From an uncultured Alistipes sp. (GTDB lineage: Bacteria > Bacteroidota > Bacteroidia > Bacteroidales > Rikenellaceae), in contig CALUKI010000033.1 of assembly GCA_944321175.1 (NCBI GenBank), positions 1-35,851 of the forward strand: 35,851 nucleotides of DNA, written 5' to 3'. The notes beneath the pieces are model-generated. The model saw only the letters and a list, made by a program, of their open reading frames with translations. It was not told the DNA's origin and made no database searches. Position 1 is the stretch's first letter. The number at the start of each line of letters is the position of its first letter. A program made the translations under genes and the position numbers. Of this stretch, positions 1-8,399 are shown piece by piece.

Positions 1-391
1 TTTGAATCTATGAGGTAAACCGCAGCAAGTCAGAGCGTTCTGAATGTCGCTAAATCGTTACCTAAAATCTCACACTCTTCAATTCCATTCTGTGTATCAA
101 TCAGATACAGCTTTTTTAATTATCCGCGGCAAAGATAACATAAAAATGGATCGGAAGGAACATGCCGGCTGCCGTTCCGCCGGATTCCTCCCGTTCCTGT
201 GGCACTCCCGCCCCCGCACCTTGCGTCTTCCTTTTCTTCGGCGTGTTTCCCTTTGGTGCGGCGGCCCCCCCCCGTCAGCCGTGATTTTTTCGGCTTCCCG
301 TCGGTTGTACGGTGCGGACGGCGGAGTAGTAAGACCGGATGCAGAAGGCCTTGACGCCTCCGACGAGGTGGAGCGGCGATTCGGAGCGCCT
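1..391. other. Non-coding left end, AT-rich then GC-rich
   Basis: I see no convincing gene here. The first ~135 bases are clearly more AT-rich than the rest of the window. From about 150 onward the sequence is GC-rich and is the region downstream of the sulfatase gene. It contains a run of nine C (265-273). Overlapping open frames on both strands do not resemble any protein I know. No clear terminator for the sulfatase is visible. Confidence 0.5.
130..137 (-). promoter_or_regulatory. Candidate minus-strand promoter -7 element
   Basis: Read on the minus strand, this is TATCTTTG, a match to the Bacteroidota -7 consensus TAnnTTTG. It would drive transcription leftwards out of the window. The only start codon seen downstream opens a frame of 8 codons, so the real target would lie beyond position 1. 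No clear -33 element was found. Confidence 0.35.
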
Positions 392-1948
392 TCAATCGAT
401 CTTTTCCGGAATCGTAATCGTGGTTCGGAAGAGCGGGTTTCCGGCTTCGGTATGCGATGCGCGGATGAACTCCCACATCCGCGCGACAATGTCGGGGTGG
501 TCGGCGGCGACGTCCTGTTCCTCAAGCAGGTCGTTCTTCACGTCGTAAAGTTCCATCCGCGTGTTTCCCTTCGATGCCTCGCGCAGCAATCCTTTCCAGT
601 CGCCCCACCGCACGGCGACCCAGCCGTCTCCGCGCGGGAACTCCCAGTAAAGATATTCGTGTTCGCGCTGCCGCTTTTCGTCGCCGCGTATGGTCGGCCA
701 GATCGAAATCCCGTCGGTGGGCGGGGTGTCGATTCCCGCAATGTCGCACAAGGTGGGCATCATGTCGGGGAAGTACCCGATGTGGTCGTTGACATGCGGT
801 GCGATGCGATCGCCCCACGCCACGATGAAGGGCATGCGGATGCCGCCTTCGCGCAACGACGATTTGCCCCAGCCCTTGCCGCTGCGGAAGGGGTGTGCGC
901 TCTGGAACCATTCGGTCGAAGAGCAGGAGTTCGAAGCCGGGCCGTTGTCGCTCGTGAAGATGATGATCGTATCGTCCCAGATGCCGAGACGCTTGAGCTC
1001 GGCAACCAACCCGCCGACTTGCCGGTCGAAATAGGTGATCATGGCGGCATAGGTGGCGCGCGGCCAGCGCGACGGGAAGTATTTCCTGCCTTCGATCGGC
1101 TCCTCGTCTCCGAACTTTTCGACATAGTACTGCACCATCTCGTCGGGAGCCTGCATCGGGCTGTGAGGAATGGGCGTCGTCCACATCAGGAAGAAGGGCC
1201 GGTCCCGGTTCTCGTTCACGAACCGCAATACCCGTTCGTACATCAGATCGGGACTGTATTGCTGCTGCGTATATTTGTCGTAGCTGTGCGGATCCCGTGG
1301 GTCGGCTCCTTCGTCGAGGGGCGTGTTGGGCGGCAGCAGCTTGTTGTCAAGATAGATGCGGTGGTCATTCTCCCACAGGAAAGGCGGATAGTAGCAGTGT
1401 GCCTGCCGCTGGCAGATATAACCGAAATACTCGTCGAATCCCATCTTGTTGGGGATACTCTCCGATGTCGGGTCTCCCAGGCCCCATTTGCCGATCATCG
1501 CCGTGCGATAACCGCCGCGCTGCATCTCCGTGCCGAGCGTTCGGGTGCCGGCCTGCATCGGAGCCTCTCCTTCGAGCGTCGAGTCGCGCAGCACGGCTTC
1601 GTGGTTCCATACGTCGCCGCGTTCTGTCATCTCGTCGTTGGAGCGGATTTGGGCGTGCCCCATGTGCATGCCGGTAAGCAGCCCGCAGCGTGATGGTGAT
1701 GAGAGCGGTGCGGCGGAGTACATGTTCGTGAAACGGATACCCCGTGCCGCCAGCGAATCGATGTTGGGCGTCTCGATGCGCGTCTGGCCGTAACAGCCGA
1801 AGTCGCCGTATCCGGCGTCGTCCATCAGGATGAAGATGACATTGGGCTTGCGTTCCGGAGCCGTGCCGCTGCCGCAGGAGACTGCGGTCATTGCAGGAAC
1901 CGCCGCTGCTCCCAGCAGCAATGCGGATCCCAGTTTCTGAGTTTTCAT
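392..1948 (-). CDS. Lipoprotein sulfatase, Ser-type (S1 arylsulfatase-like)
   Basis: A 518-residue secreted sulfatase that should hydrolyse sulfate esters, probably on a host or dietary glycan. The N-terminus has a hydrophobic signal ending in a lipobox-like AVSC (Cys25), so it is probably anchored in the envelope. The sulfatase core starts at about residue 34 with PNVIFILMDD, whose Asp pair binds the metal. The active-site signature is S83-S-P-S-R...L-T-G93. Because position 83 is Ser rather than Cys, formylglycine would have to be made by an anaerobic sulfatase-maturing enzyme (anSME), which is not in the window. FTSDNGP near residue 330 is a further family motif. The start is supported by a promoter motif about 50 bases upstream. 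The LacI-type gene upstream on the same strand is a plausible regulator. The exact sulfate position and sugar specificity cannot be read from sequence. Confidence 0.93.
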   Translation of the reverse strand: MKTQKLGSALLLGAAAVPAMTAVSCGSGTAPERKPNVIFILMDDAGYGDFGCYGQTRIETPNIDSLAARGIRFTNMYSAAPLSSPSRCGLLTGMHMGHAQIRSNDEMTERGDVWNHEAVLRDSTLEGEAPMQAGTRTLGTEMQRGGYRTAMIGKWGLGDPTSESIPNKMGFDEYFGYICQRQAHCYYPPFLWENDHRIYLDNKLLPPNTPLDEGADPRDPHSYDKYTQQQYSPDLMYERVLRFVNENRDRPFFLMWTTPIPHSPMQAPDEMVQYYVEKFGDEEPIEGRKYFPSRWPRATYAAMITYFDRQVGGLVAELKRLGIWDDTIIIFTSDNGPASNSCSSTEWFQSAHPFRSGKGWGKSSLREGGIRMPFIVAWGDRIAPHVNDHIGYFPDMMPTLCDIAGIDTPPTDGISIWPTIRGDEKRQREHEYLYWEFPRGDGWVAVRWGDWKGLLREASKGNTRMELYDVKNDLLEEQDVAADHPDIVARMWEFIRASHTEAGNPLFRTTITIPEKID

Positions 1949-1987
1949 CGTTTTGGTTTATTTTTGGGTCGGTAGCAGATCGGAGAT

Positions 1988-2009
1988 TTTGCTTTTCTAT
2001 GCAAATTTA
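1988..2009 (-). promoter_or_regulatory. Sulfatase promoter with operator-like inverted repeat
   Basis: On the minus strand, 2009-2002 reads TAAATTTG, a match to the TAnnTTTG -7 element. Transcription would start near 1995, giving a leader of about 47 nt before the ATG at 1948. An inverted repeat TTTGC-(8 nt)-GCAAA (1988-1992 and 2001-2005) overlaps the -7 element and the predicted start site. It is a candidate operator, perhaps for the neighbouring LacI regulator; that link is inference. Confidence 0.5.
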
Positions 2010-2332
2010 CCGATTTTATTCGAAAAAGCGAAGACTATATGCGGAAATTCGTCCGTTTTCATGGATTTCTCCATTGCATTCGACGGACTTTGGCGGTCTG
2101 CATGGATGTGGCGCCCGCTTGTGTTTTCAGGCCCGGCCCTCCCCGTTCGCGATACGGACAGTCCGCCGCGGAGTTTGCCCCGGCCGGCAGAACCCCGGTT
2201 TTTCGGCGGGAGGCGACCCTGTCGGACAATCGCACATGCCCCTGTCTCCCGTCTCGATGCGCTTGCGCCGGATTTTGTTCAGGATATATGCACGGACGAT
2301 TCATGAACCGCGGCTCTTCGGCTCCTCCGGCG
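2010..2332. other. Intergenic stretch between lacI-type gene and sulfatase
   Basis: About 320 bases downstream of the LacI-type gene and upstream of the sulfatase promoter. I see no gene, no convincing terminator and no repeat. The open frames here look like composition artefacts. Confidence 0.5.
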
Positions 2333-3340
2333 TTACAGCCTTTTGACCGAACGGCAGGCAACGAGCGACGGTGCAAGCCGCAGTTGGACGGCTTGCGGGG
2401 CATCGCCGTTTATGCGGCGCAGGAGAATCTCCATCGCCTGCGCCCCGATTTCGGCACTGGGCTGGCTGATGCGGGTAACGGAGGGGTCGAGATAATCGAG
2501 GTATTCGTAGTTGTCGAATGAAAGTACCGATATGTCGTCCGGAATGCGCAGTCGCAGTTCTCTGATCGCCTTGAGCGCACCGAGCAGAATGGTGTTGCTC
2601 AGCGCGAAAATTGCCGTCGGACGATGGCGCAGATGCAGCGCCCGCAAGGTTTGTTCATAGCCGTTGCGGATCGAGAACCCGTCGCCCGCGACCTGTGCCC
2701 GCTGTTTGATCCCGTTTTCCGCGAGGGCCTGACGGTAGCCTGCCACACGTTCGGCCGAAGGCATCGAATGCCGTACTCCCTGAATGCACAGGATGCGTTC
2801 GTGCCCGTGGTCGATCAGGTATTGCGTAGCTTCGCGCCCTCCACGGAAATTGTCCGTGACGACGTAGGGAAGTGAAGTCTCGGCAAAGCAGCGGTCGATG
2901 CAGACGACGGGCGTCTGTTGTGCGACCGATTCGAGAAAAGCGGGATCGCCGCCTGCCGGAGCGATCAGAATGCCATCGACTTTCCGTGAGATCAGCGACC
3001 GGACGCCTTCCTGTTCGTTTTGTTCGTCTTCGCTCGTGTCGATAAGGATCACCTTGTAGCCGCGTGTACGGGCTTCCTGGACGATAATGCTGGCGATATG
3101 GGCGAAATAGGGGTTGTCGATGCTCGGTATGAGCAGTCCCAACGTGTCGGTGCGGTTCGTCCGCAACCCTTTAGCCAACAGACTCGGAGTGAAGTTGCAG
3201 CGCCGTGCCTCCTGGGCGATGAGGGCGATCGTTTTATCGCTGATGCGGTATTTGGCGGCTTTGCCGCTCAAGACGCGCGAAACGGTCGAAACGGAGAATC
3301 CGGTACGTTCGGCAATGCTGACGAGAGTCTCTTTGAACAT
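2333..3340 (-). CDS. LacI-family transcriptional regulator
   Basis: A 335-residue cytoplasmic DNA-binding regulator. Residues 5-27 form the LacI helix-turn-helix with the typical SVSTVSRVLSG segment, followed by the hinge region to about residue 60. The rest is a periplasmic-binding-protein-like sensor domain with family landmarks such as LGLLIPSIDNPYF (about 72-84), DGILIAPAGG and DDISVLSFDN. It probably senses a sugar or sugar phosphate. It is the gene upstream of the sulfatase on the same strand, but the two are separated by 384 bases and the sulfatase has its own promoter. It is therefore best seen as a local regulator of glycan genes rather than an operon partner. The ligand is unknown. 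The start is fixed by a -7 promoter motif just upstream. Confidence 0.93.
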   Translation of the reverse strand: MFKETLVSIAERTGFSVSTVSRVLSGKAAKYRISDKTIALIAQEARRCNFTPSLLAKGLRTNRTDTLGLLIPSIDNPYFAHIASIIVQEARTRGYKVILIDTSEDEQNEQEGVRSLISRKVDGILIAPAGGDPAFLESVAQQTPVVCIDRCFAETSLPYVVTDNFRGGREATQYLIDHGHERILCIQGVRHSMPSAERVAGYRQALAENGIKQRAQVAGDGFSIRNGYEQTLRALHLRHRPTAIFALSNTILLGALKAIRELRLRIPDDISVLSFDNYEYLDYLDPSVTRISQPSAEIGAQAMEILLRRINGDAPQAVQLRLAPSLVACRSVKRL

Positions 3341-3359
3341 GTCAAGGGGTATTTTTCCG

Positions 3360-3367
3360 CAAAGTTA
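3360..3367 (-). promoter_or_regulatory. Promoter -7 element of the lacI-type gene
   Basis: Read on the minus strand this is TAACTTTG, an exact TAnnTTTG match, 20 bases upstream of the ATG at 3340. A long T-tract lies directly upstream. No clear TTG -33 element is visible. Confidence 0.5.
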
Positions 3368-3831
3368 AAAAAAACTGTAAAAAGAGTCGGAATATTTTGG
3401 ACTTTGCATGGATCGGAATTGCCGAACGTCTGCGCAAAGACTTCTTTGCCGCGCTCCGTATCCGCCTGTGCGGCGCGATACGGAAAACGGATTCCGGCCG
3501 GGTGTGCCTGCCCATACGGGAGCCGGAACCGGCAAACGGCCGAATGCGAAGCGACGGAGGGATGCCCTGCGTGCGGTATCGGATCCGATCGGGGGCCGGA
3601 GAGCCGCCGGCCCGATTACAAATCGGAAGAACCGGCCGGAAGTTCGCGCCTTTCGGTGCTGCACAGACGCCGCCGATCGGGGCATGGTGTATCCGTATGG
3701 CCGATTCCGCCGCCTTACAGTTTGCTCGTTCCGGCCGCAGCGCCGGACTGTTTCCGTTCCGTTTTGCGACGAATCTTTCTCTTCGGCCGATATTTTCGGG
3801 GCTGAAAGCGACAAATTCCGGATATTTCCCT
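3368..3831. other. GC-rich intergenic region between lacI-type gene and arginine cluster
   Basis: About 460 bases between two divergent transcription units. Overlapping open frames exist in several phases, but none has recognisable motifs, and they overlap each other on both strands. I treat the region as non-coding. No repeat copy elsewhere in the window was noticed. Confidence 0.5.
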
Positions 3832-3839
3832 TAACTTTG
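3832..3839 (+). promoter_or_regulatory. Promoter -7 element of the arginine cluster
   Basis: TAACTTTG matches the Bacteroidota -7 consensus and lies 64 bases upstream of the GNAT start codon. It is the only convincing promoter motif I see for the eight-gene arginine block. A clear -33 TTG is not evident. Confidence 0.5.
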
Positions 3840-3847
3840 CCCGACAT

Positions 3848-3867
3848 AACCTGAAAATCGGCAGGTT
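3848..3867 (+). promoter_or_regulatory. Inverted repeat at predicted 5' end of arginine mRNA
   Basis: AACCTG-(8 nt)-CAGGTT lies just after the predicted transcription start of the arginine cluster. It could be an operator or a short 5' hairpin. It does not match the classical ARG box well, and no ArgR gene is in the window. Confidence 0.3.
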
Positions 3868-3903
3868 GGTTACTGACATTTTGTTTTACCTTTTTAGCAA
3901 GAC

Positions 3904-4527
3904 ATGGGAATGAATTCGATTCACGTGGTTTTTGCCGAGGCGGATCATGCAAAATTTGCAGAGGAGATCTGTCGTCTGATCTATGAATCGGCATTGCAGC
4001 GTGGTACCGGCATCGCCAAGCGTTCGCCGGAGTACATTGCCTCCAAAATCAGGGGAGGCAAGGCCGTTGTGGCCCTCGACGGCGGGCGGCTGGTCGGATT
4101 TAGCTACATCGAGTGCTGGGAGCACGGTGATTATGTAGCCACATCAGGTCTGATCGTGAGACCCGAATATCGTCACATGGGTCTGGCGGCGCGGATCAAG
4201 AAAAAGACATTCGAATTGGCCCGAGGACGGTTCCCGCATGCCAAAATCTTCAGTATCACCACATCGCTTCCGGTCATGAAGCTCAACTCCCGTTTGGGGT
4301 ATGTGCCTGTGACCTTCTCGGAATTGACCGATGACGAAACCTTCTGGAAGGGCTGCGAGGGGTGTTGCAACTACGATATCCTGCAACGCAACCATCGCCG
4401 CATGTGTCTGTGTACGGGGATGCTTTACGACCCGAAGGCGCCCGATCCGAACCATTCGCGGTTTGTGCCTTACCTGATGGCATTCCGCAACTGGCTGAAG
4501 AAGATTTTCAGTCTGAAGATCAAATGA
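3904..4527 (+). CDS. GNAT acyltransferase, probable N-acylglutamate synthase (ArgA role)
   Basis: A 207-residue cytoplasmic GNAT-fold protein. The acyl-CoA-binding region is visible as GLIVRPEYRHMGLAARIKKK (about residues 80-99), with the R-x-x-G-x-A loop in RHMGLA. The C-terminal part has an unusual Cys-rich stretch (GCEGCCNYDIL, then MCLCTGM). It is the first gene of an arginine cluster that otherwise lacks a first enzyme: there is no argA-type kinase fusion and no argJ. I infer that it acylates glutamate. Given the transcarbamylase type, the donor may be succinyl-CoA rather than acetyl-CoA. From memory, an orthologous gene next to argG in Bacteroides has been linked genetically to this step. 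The fold is well supported; the substrate is inferred from context. Confidence 0.8.
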   Translation: MGMNSIHVVFAEADHAKFAEEICRLIYESALQRGTGIAKRSPEYIASKIRGGKAVVALDGGRLVGFSYIECWEHGDYVATSGLIVRPEYRHMGLAARIKKKTFELARGRFPHAKIFSITTSLPVMKLNSRLGYVPVTFSELTDDETFWKGCEGCCNYDILQRNHRRMCLCTGMLYDPKAPDPNHSRFVPYLMAFRNWLKKIFSLKIK

Positions 4528-4547
4528 CCGGCTGAAGATCAAATGAC
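4513..4547 (+). repeat. Short tandem duplication across the GNAT stop codon
   Basis: The 16-base unit CTGAAGATCAAATGAC occurs at 4513-4528 and again at 4532-4547. The first copy contains the TGA stop of the GNAT gene; the second would re-encode the same C-terminal LKIK and stop. It looks like a recent local duplication with no effect on the protein. Confidence 0.85.
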
Positions 4548-4637
4548 AGGACGGTTCGGGAAGTGGCCGTGCCGAATCAAATCAAAAGGGCGGAAAGCGT
4601 GTTAAATTGAAGGGATAATCAGAAAAAACGGAATAAG

Positions 4638-5849
4638 ATGGAAAAGCAGAAGGTAGTATTGGCGTTCAGCGGAGGTCTCGATACCTCGTTTTGTGTGAAA
4701 TACCTTTCGGAAGAGAAGGGGTACGAGGTGCATACCGCCATTGCCAACACGGGCGGTTTCTCGGCCGAAGAATTGAAGACGATCGAGGAGAAGGCCTATC
4801 GGTTGGGTGCGGCGAGCCATGCCACGCTCGATATCGAGCAGGAGTATTACTCCAGGAGTATCAAATACATGGTTTTCGGGAATATCCTGCGCAACGGCAC
4901 TTACCCGATTTCGGTAAGTTCGGAGCGTATTTTCCAGGCCATCGCCATCATCGAATATGCCAAGAAGATCGGTGCCGACTATGTGGCGCACGGTTCGACG
5001 GGCGCCGGAAACGATCAGGTGCGTTTCGACCTGACGTTCCAGATTCTCGCGCCGCAGATCGGCATCATCACGCCGACGCGCGACCTGACGCTTACGCGCG
5101 AATATGAGATCGAATACCTCAGGAAACACGGCTATACGGCCGACTTCAAGAAGATGGAGTATTCGATCAACAAAGGCCTTTGGGGAACGTCGATCGGCGG
5201 CAAGGAGACCCTGCATTCCGAGCAGACGCTGCCCGAGGAGGCTTATCCGTCGCAGGTGACGGCGCACGACGAACGGACGCTGAAGATCACTTTCGAGCGG
5301 GGTGAAGTTGCGGCCGTTGACGGCAAGGCCTATGCGGACAAGGTTGAGGCGATCCGCGCCGTCGAGGCGGTCGGTTCGCAATACGGCATCGGCCGCGACA
5401 TGCACATCGGCGATACGATCATCGGCATCAAGGGCCGTGTCGGCTTCGAGGCTGCGGCGCCGATGCTGATCATCGCCGCGCACAAGATGCTCGAAAAACA
5501 TACGCTGACCAAGTGGCAGCTTTATTGGAAGGAGCAGCTCTCGACATGGTACGGCATGTTCCTCCACGAGGCGCAGTATCTCGAACCCGTGATGCGGGAC
5601 ATCGAACGCTTCCTCGACCATTCGCAGCGGAACGTTTCGGGTACGGTCGAGCTGACGCTGCGCCCCTACTGCTATACGCTGGTGGGTGTCGATTCGCCAT
5701 TCGACTTGATGAAGACCGATTTCGGCGAGTACGGCGAAGTGAACAAGGCGTGGACGGCCGATGACGTGAAGGGCTTCACGAAGATTCTGGGCAACCAGAT
5801 GAAGATCTACTACAACGTGCAGAAACGCAACGGAAAGGAGGAGGAATGA
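4638..5849 (+). CDS. argG: Argininosuccinate synthase
   Basis: A 403-residue cytoplasmic enzyme that joins citrulline and aspartate at the cost of ATP, the penultimate step of arginine synthesis. The ATP-pyrophosphatase loop SGGLDTS is at residues 11-17. Other family segments are TGAGNDQVRF (about 122-131) and GTSIGGKETLHSEQTLPEEAYP near 175-196. The length fits the family. It sits 110 bases after the GNAT gene and overlaps argC by four bases (ATGA), so the two are translationally coupled. No separate strong promoter is seen, although an imperfect TAAATTGA lies upstream. Function is assigned with high confidence. Confidence 0.97.
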   Translation: MEKQKVVLAFSGGLDTSFCVKYLSEEKGYEVHTAIANTGGFSAEELKTIEEKAYRLGAASHATLDIEQEYYSRSIKYMVFGNILRNGTYPISVSSERIFQAIAIIEYAKKIGADYVAHGSTGAGNDQVRFDLTFQILAPQIGIITPTRDLTLTREYEIEYLRKHGYTADFKKMEYSINKGLWGTSIGGKETLHSEQTLPEEAYPSQVTAHDERTLKITFERGEVAAVDGKAYADKVEAIRAVEAVGSQYGIGRDMHIGDTIIGIKGRVGFEAAAPMLIIAAHKMLEKHTLTKWQLYWKEQLSTWYGMFLHEAQYLEPVMRDIERFLDHSQRNVSGTVELTLRPYCYTLVGVDSPFDLMKTDFGEYGEVNKAWTADDVKGFTKILGNQMKIYYNVQKRNGKEEE

Positions 5850-6805
5850 GAATCGGCGTCATCGGCGGTGCCGGTTATACGGCCGGTGAACTGCTGCGGC
5901 TGCTGGTGAACCATCCTGCGGCCGAGATCGTCTTCGTGCACAGTGCGAGCAACGCCGGCAATGCCGTGAGCGACGTGCATGGCGGCCTGACGGGCGAAAC
6001 GGATCTGCGTTTCGCTGCTGAGTACGACCTGCGGGCGATCGACCTGCTGTTCCTCTGTTCGGCGCACGGCGACAGCCGCAGGTTCCTCGAAGCGAACGAG
6101 ATTCCGGCCGGTCTGCGGATCGTGGATCTGGCGCAGGATTTCCGCGACGAGTCGTGCGGATTCGTTTACGGACTGCCCGAACTGAACCGTGAACGGCTGC
6201 GGGGTGCGCGGCGTGTGGCCAATCCCGGTTGTTTCGCTACGGCGATCCAGCTGGCGCTGCTGCCGCTGGCGTCACGCGGGTTGCTGCGCCACGAGGTGCA
6301 TGTGACGGCCGTGACGGGTTCGACAGGCGCCGGAGTGAAACCTTCGGCCACGACGCATTTCAGCTGGCGCACGGACAATCTCTCGGTTTACAAGGCCTTT
6401 ACACACCAGCATCTGCTGGAGATCGGGCGTACGCTCGGCGCCCTGCAGGGGGGCGATGCCCCGCAGATCAACTTCGTGCCGATGCGCGGCGATTTCGCCC
6501 GCGGCATTCTGGCCAGCGTCTATACGGATTGCGATCTGACGCAGGAGGAGGCGCAGGCATTGTATCGGGACTATTATGCCGATGCGGCCTTTACGTTCGT
6601 GCCGGAGCGTCCGGTCGATCTCAAACAGGCGGTCAATACGAACAAGGCGCTGGTGCAGCCGGCCAAGTACGGCGGCAAGCTCCACATCGTGTCGGTGGTG
6701 GACAATCTGCTCAAGGGTGCGTCGGGACAGGCCGTGCAGAACATGAATCTGATGTTCGGTCTCGACGAGCGCGAAGGGCTGCACCTCAAGGCAAGCGCTT
6801 TCTGA
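5846..6805 (+). CDS. argC: N-acyl-gamma-glutamyl-phosphate reductase
   Basis: A 319-residue NADPH-dependent reductase that turns N-acylglutamyl phosphate into the semialdehyde, the third step of arginine synthesis. The N-terminal Rossmann motif GVIGGAGYTAGELLRLL starts at residue 4. The catalytic Cys129 lies in ANPGCFATAIQLALLPL, and HFSWRTDNLSVYKAFTHQH is typical of the family. The acyl group may be succinyl rather than acetyl, judging from the argF' gene downstream. The ATG overlaps the argG stop. It is followed by a 201-base gap before argD in which I see no gene. Confidence 0.96.
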   Translation: MRIGVIGGAGYTAGELLRLLVNHPAAEIVFVHSASNAGNAVSDVHGGLTGETDLRFAAEYDLRAIDLLFLCSAHGDSRRFLEANEIPAGLRIVDLAQDFRDESCGFVYGLPELNRERLRGARRVANPGCFATAIQLALLPLASRGLLRHEVHVTAVTGSTGAGVKPSATTHFSWRTDNLSVYKAFTHQHLLEIGRTLGALQGGDAPQINFVPMRGDFARGILASVYTDCDLTQEEAQALYRDYYADAAFTFVPERPVDLKQAVNTNKALVQPAKYGGKLHIVSVVDNLLKGASGQAVQNMNLMFGLDEREGLHLKASAF

Positions 6806-7006
6806 TACGTCCGTGCCGGAGGGTTGAAGGCCGTGTGTGAAGAATGGGCCGGAGCCGTAAGGCGAGGGACGGGAAAAAAGCGGCGACCCGGAAGCCAGGG
6901 GGCGGGTCCCGGCAGCCTGTGCCGCGAAAGATGAGGGGCGGAAGCCGTGCTTCTTTGGGACGCATCCGTTTCTCAATGTCGAATTATTAAGGAAATAGAG
7001 AAGACG

Positions 7007-8131
7007 ATGGAGTTGTTCGATGTCTATTCATTATATCCGGTCGAACCGGTGCGGGGCTGCGGCAGTTATGTCTATGATGCCGCCGGAACGGAGTACCTCG
7101 ACCTGTATGGCGGTCACGCCGTCATCTCGATCGGTCATGCCCATCCGCACTATGTGAAGCGGATCTCGGAGCAGGCTGCACGGCTGGGTTTCTATTCCAA
7201 TTCGGTGGAAAATTCGCTGCAGCGGGAGCTGGCTGCGAAACTGGGCCGGTTGTCGGGGTACGACGACTATCGCCTGTTCCTGTGCAATTCGGGCGCCGAG
7301 GCCAATGAGAACGCCTTGAAACTGGCGTCGTTCCATACGGGGAGGGCGCGTGTGCTGGCTTTCGGCGGCGCCTTTCACGGCCGGACGTCGGGAGCCGTCG
7401 AGGTGACGGACAATCCGGCGATCCGCTCGCCCTTCAATACGACGGAGTATGTGGAATTCGTGCCGCTGAACGATATCGGGACCGTTGAACGGAAGCTCGC
7501 ATCGCGGGAGTTTGCCGCCGTGATCATTGAAGGCATTCAGGGTGTGGCGGGAATCCGGTGTCCGGAGCCGGCCTTCCTGCAGGCCTTGCGCGAGGTGACC
7601 GAGCGGACGGGGACGGTGCTGATTCTCGACGAGATCCAGTCGGGCTACGGCCGTTCGGGCCGTTTCTTCGCCCACGAGTGGGCCGGTATCCGTCCCGATC
7701 TGATCACGATGGCCAAAGGTATGGGCAACGGATTCCCGATCGGCGGAGTGTTGATTGCGCCGCAGTTCGAGGCCCGCAAGGGGATGCTGGGCACCACCTT
7801 CGGCGGCAATCATCTGGCGTGTGCGGCGGCCATTGCCGTTGCGGATGTGGTGGCCGAAGAGAGGCTGGTGGAGAATGCCCGTCGTGTGGGGAAGCACCTC
7901 ATCGGGCGGTTGCGCGGGATTCCGGCACTGCACGATGTGCGCGGCCGGGGCCTGATGATCGGCTTCGATGTCGAGGGCTCGGCTGCCGAGTTGCGCCGCC
8001 GGCTGGTTTTCGAGCGTCATACCTTTACGGGCGGCGCCGGAGCGCATACGGTGCGGCTGCTGCCGGCACTGGGGCTGAGCGAGGCGCAGGCCGATACCTT
8101 TGTCGAACGGCTTCGGAGTCTGGTGGAGTAG
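7007..8131 (+). CDS. argD: N-acylornithine aminotransferase
   Basis: A 374-residue PLP-dependent class III aminotransferase that makes N-acylornithine from the semialdehyde and glutamate. Features include the SGAEANENALKLA segment (about 95-107), FGGAFHGRTSGA, LILDEIQSGYGRSGRFFA with the PLP-contacting Asp near 208, and the Schiff-base Lys237 in TMAKGMGNGFPIGG. I choose the ATG at 7007 because the protein then begins with the usual MELFDVYSLYPVEP. An upstream in-frame ATG at 6947 would add 20 residues unlike the family. It lies within the arginine cluster, 201 bases after argC and 268 bases before argF'. It could act on acetyl or succinyl intermediates. Confidence 0.95.
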   Translation: MELFDVYSLYPVEPVRGCGSYVYDAAGTEYLDLYGGHAVISIGHAHPHYVKRISEQAARLGFYSNSVENSLQRELAAKLGRLSGYDDYRLFLCNSGAEANENALKLASFHTGRARVLAFGGAFHGRTSGAVEVTDNPAIRSPFNTTEYVEFVPLNDIGTVERKLASREFAAVIIEGIQGVAGIRCPEPAFLQALREVTERTGTVLILDEIQSGYGRSGRFFAHEWAGIRPDLITMAKGMGNGFPIGGVLIAPQFEARKGMLGTTFGGNHLACAAAIAVADVVAEERLVENARRVGKHLIGRLRGIPALHDVRGRGLMIGFDVEGSAAELRRRLVFERHTFTGGAGAHTVRLLPALGLSEAQADTFVERLRSLVE

Positions 8132-8399
8132 ATTCTTGCCGGTTGCGCCCGTCGTTGTACGGCGGCATTGGCCGTGAGGTCAATCCGGCGGACAGCGTTC
8201 CAGTTCGGAGTGTCGGGGCCTCTCTTTCCCGGTTTCCGTCGCTCCGATCCTGAGCGGGCCGTTTTGTCCGGATACGACGGGTCCCGATGCCGCCGCTTGG
8301 GAAGTCCGATGCTGTGGCAGGCGCGATTTGCGGCGTTGCGGCTCTTTGGACTGAATAATGGAAAATGCGGGGAGCCTCCCCGAATCAAACGATACGATT

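Noticed and set aside
1..135. AT-rich left end as the tip of an insertion sequence
   Set aside because: No terminal inverted repeat or transposase fragment could be identified from the visible bases.
265..273. A second run of nine C as a phase switch
   Set aside because: It lies outside any supported gene, downstream of the sulfatase stop, so no frame would be switched.
44..1693. A 549-codon plus-strand frame opposite the sulfatase
   Set aside because: Shadow of the sulfatase; it has no motif and no promoter.
3365..3994. Overlapping open frames on both strands in the lacI-arginine gap
   Set aside because: They overlap each other and the promoter of the arginine cluster, have no family features, and are expected in GC-rich non-coding DNA.
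8385..8398. CGGGG-AGCCT-CCCCG hairpin before argF' as a terminator
   Set aside because: No T-tract follows, and it is only a few bases from a start codon in the middle of a co-directional cluster.
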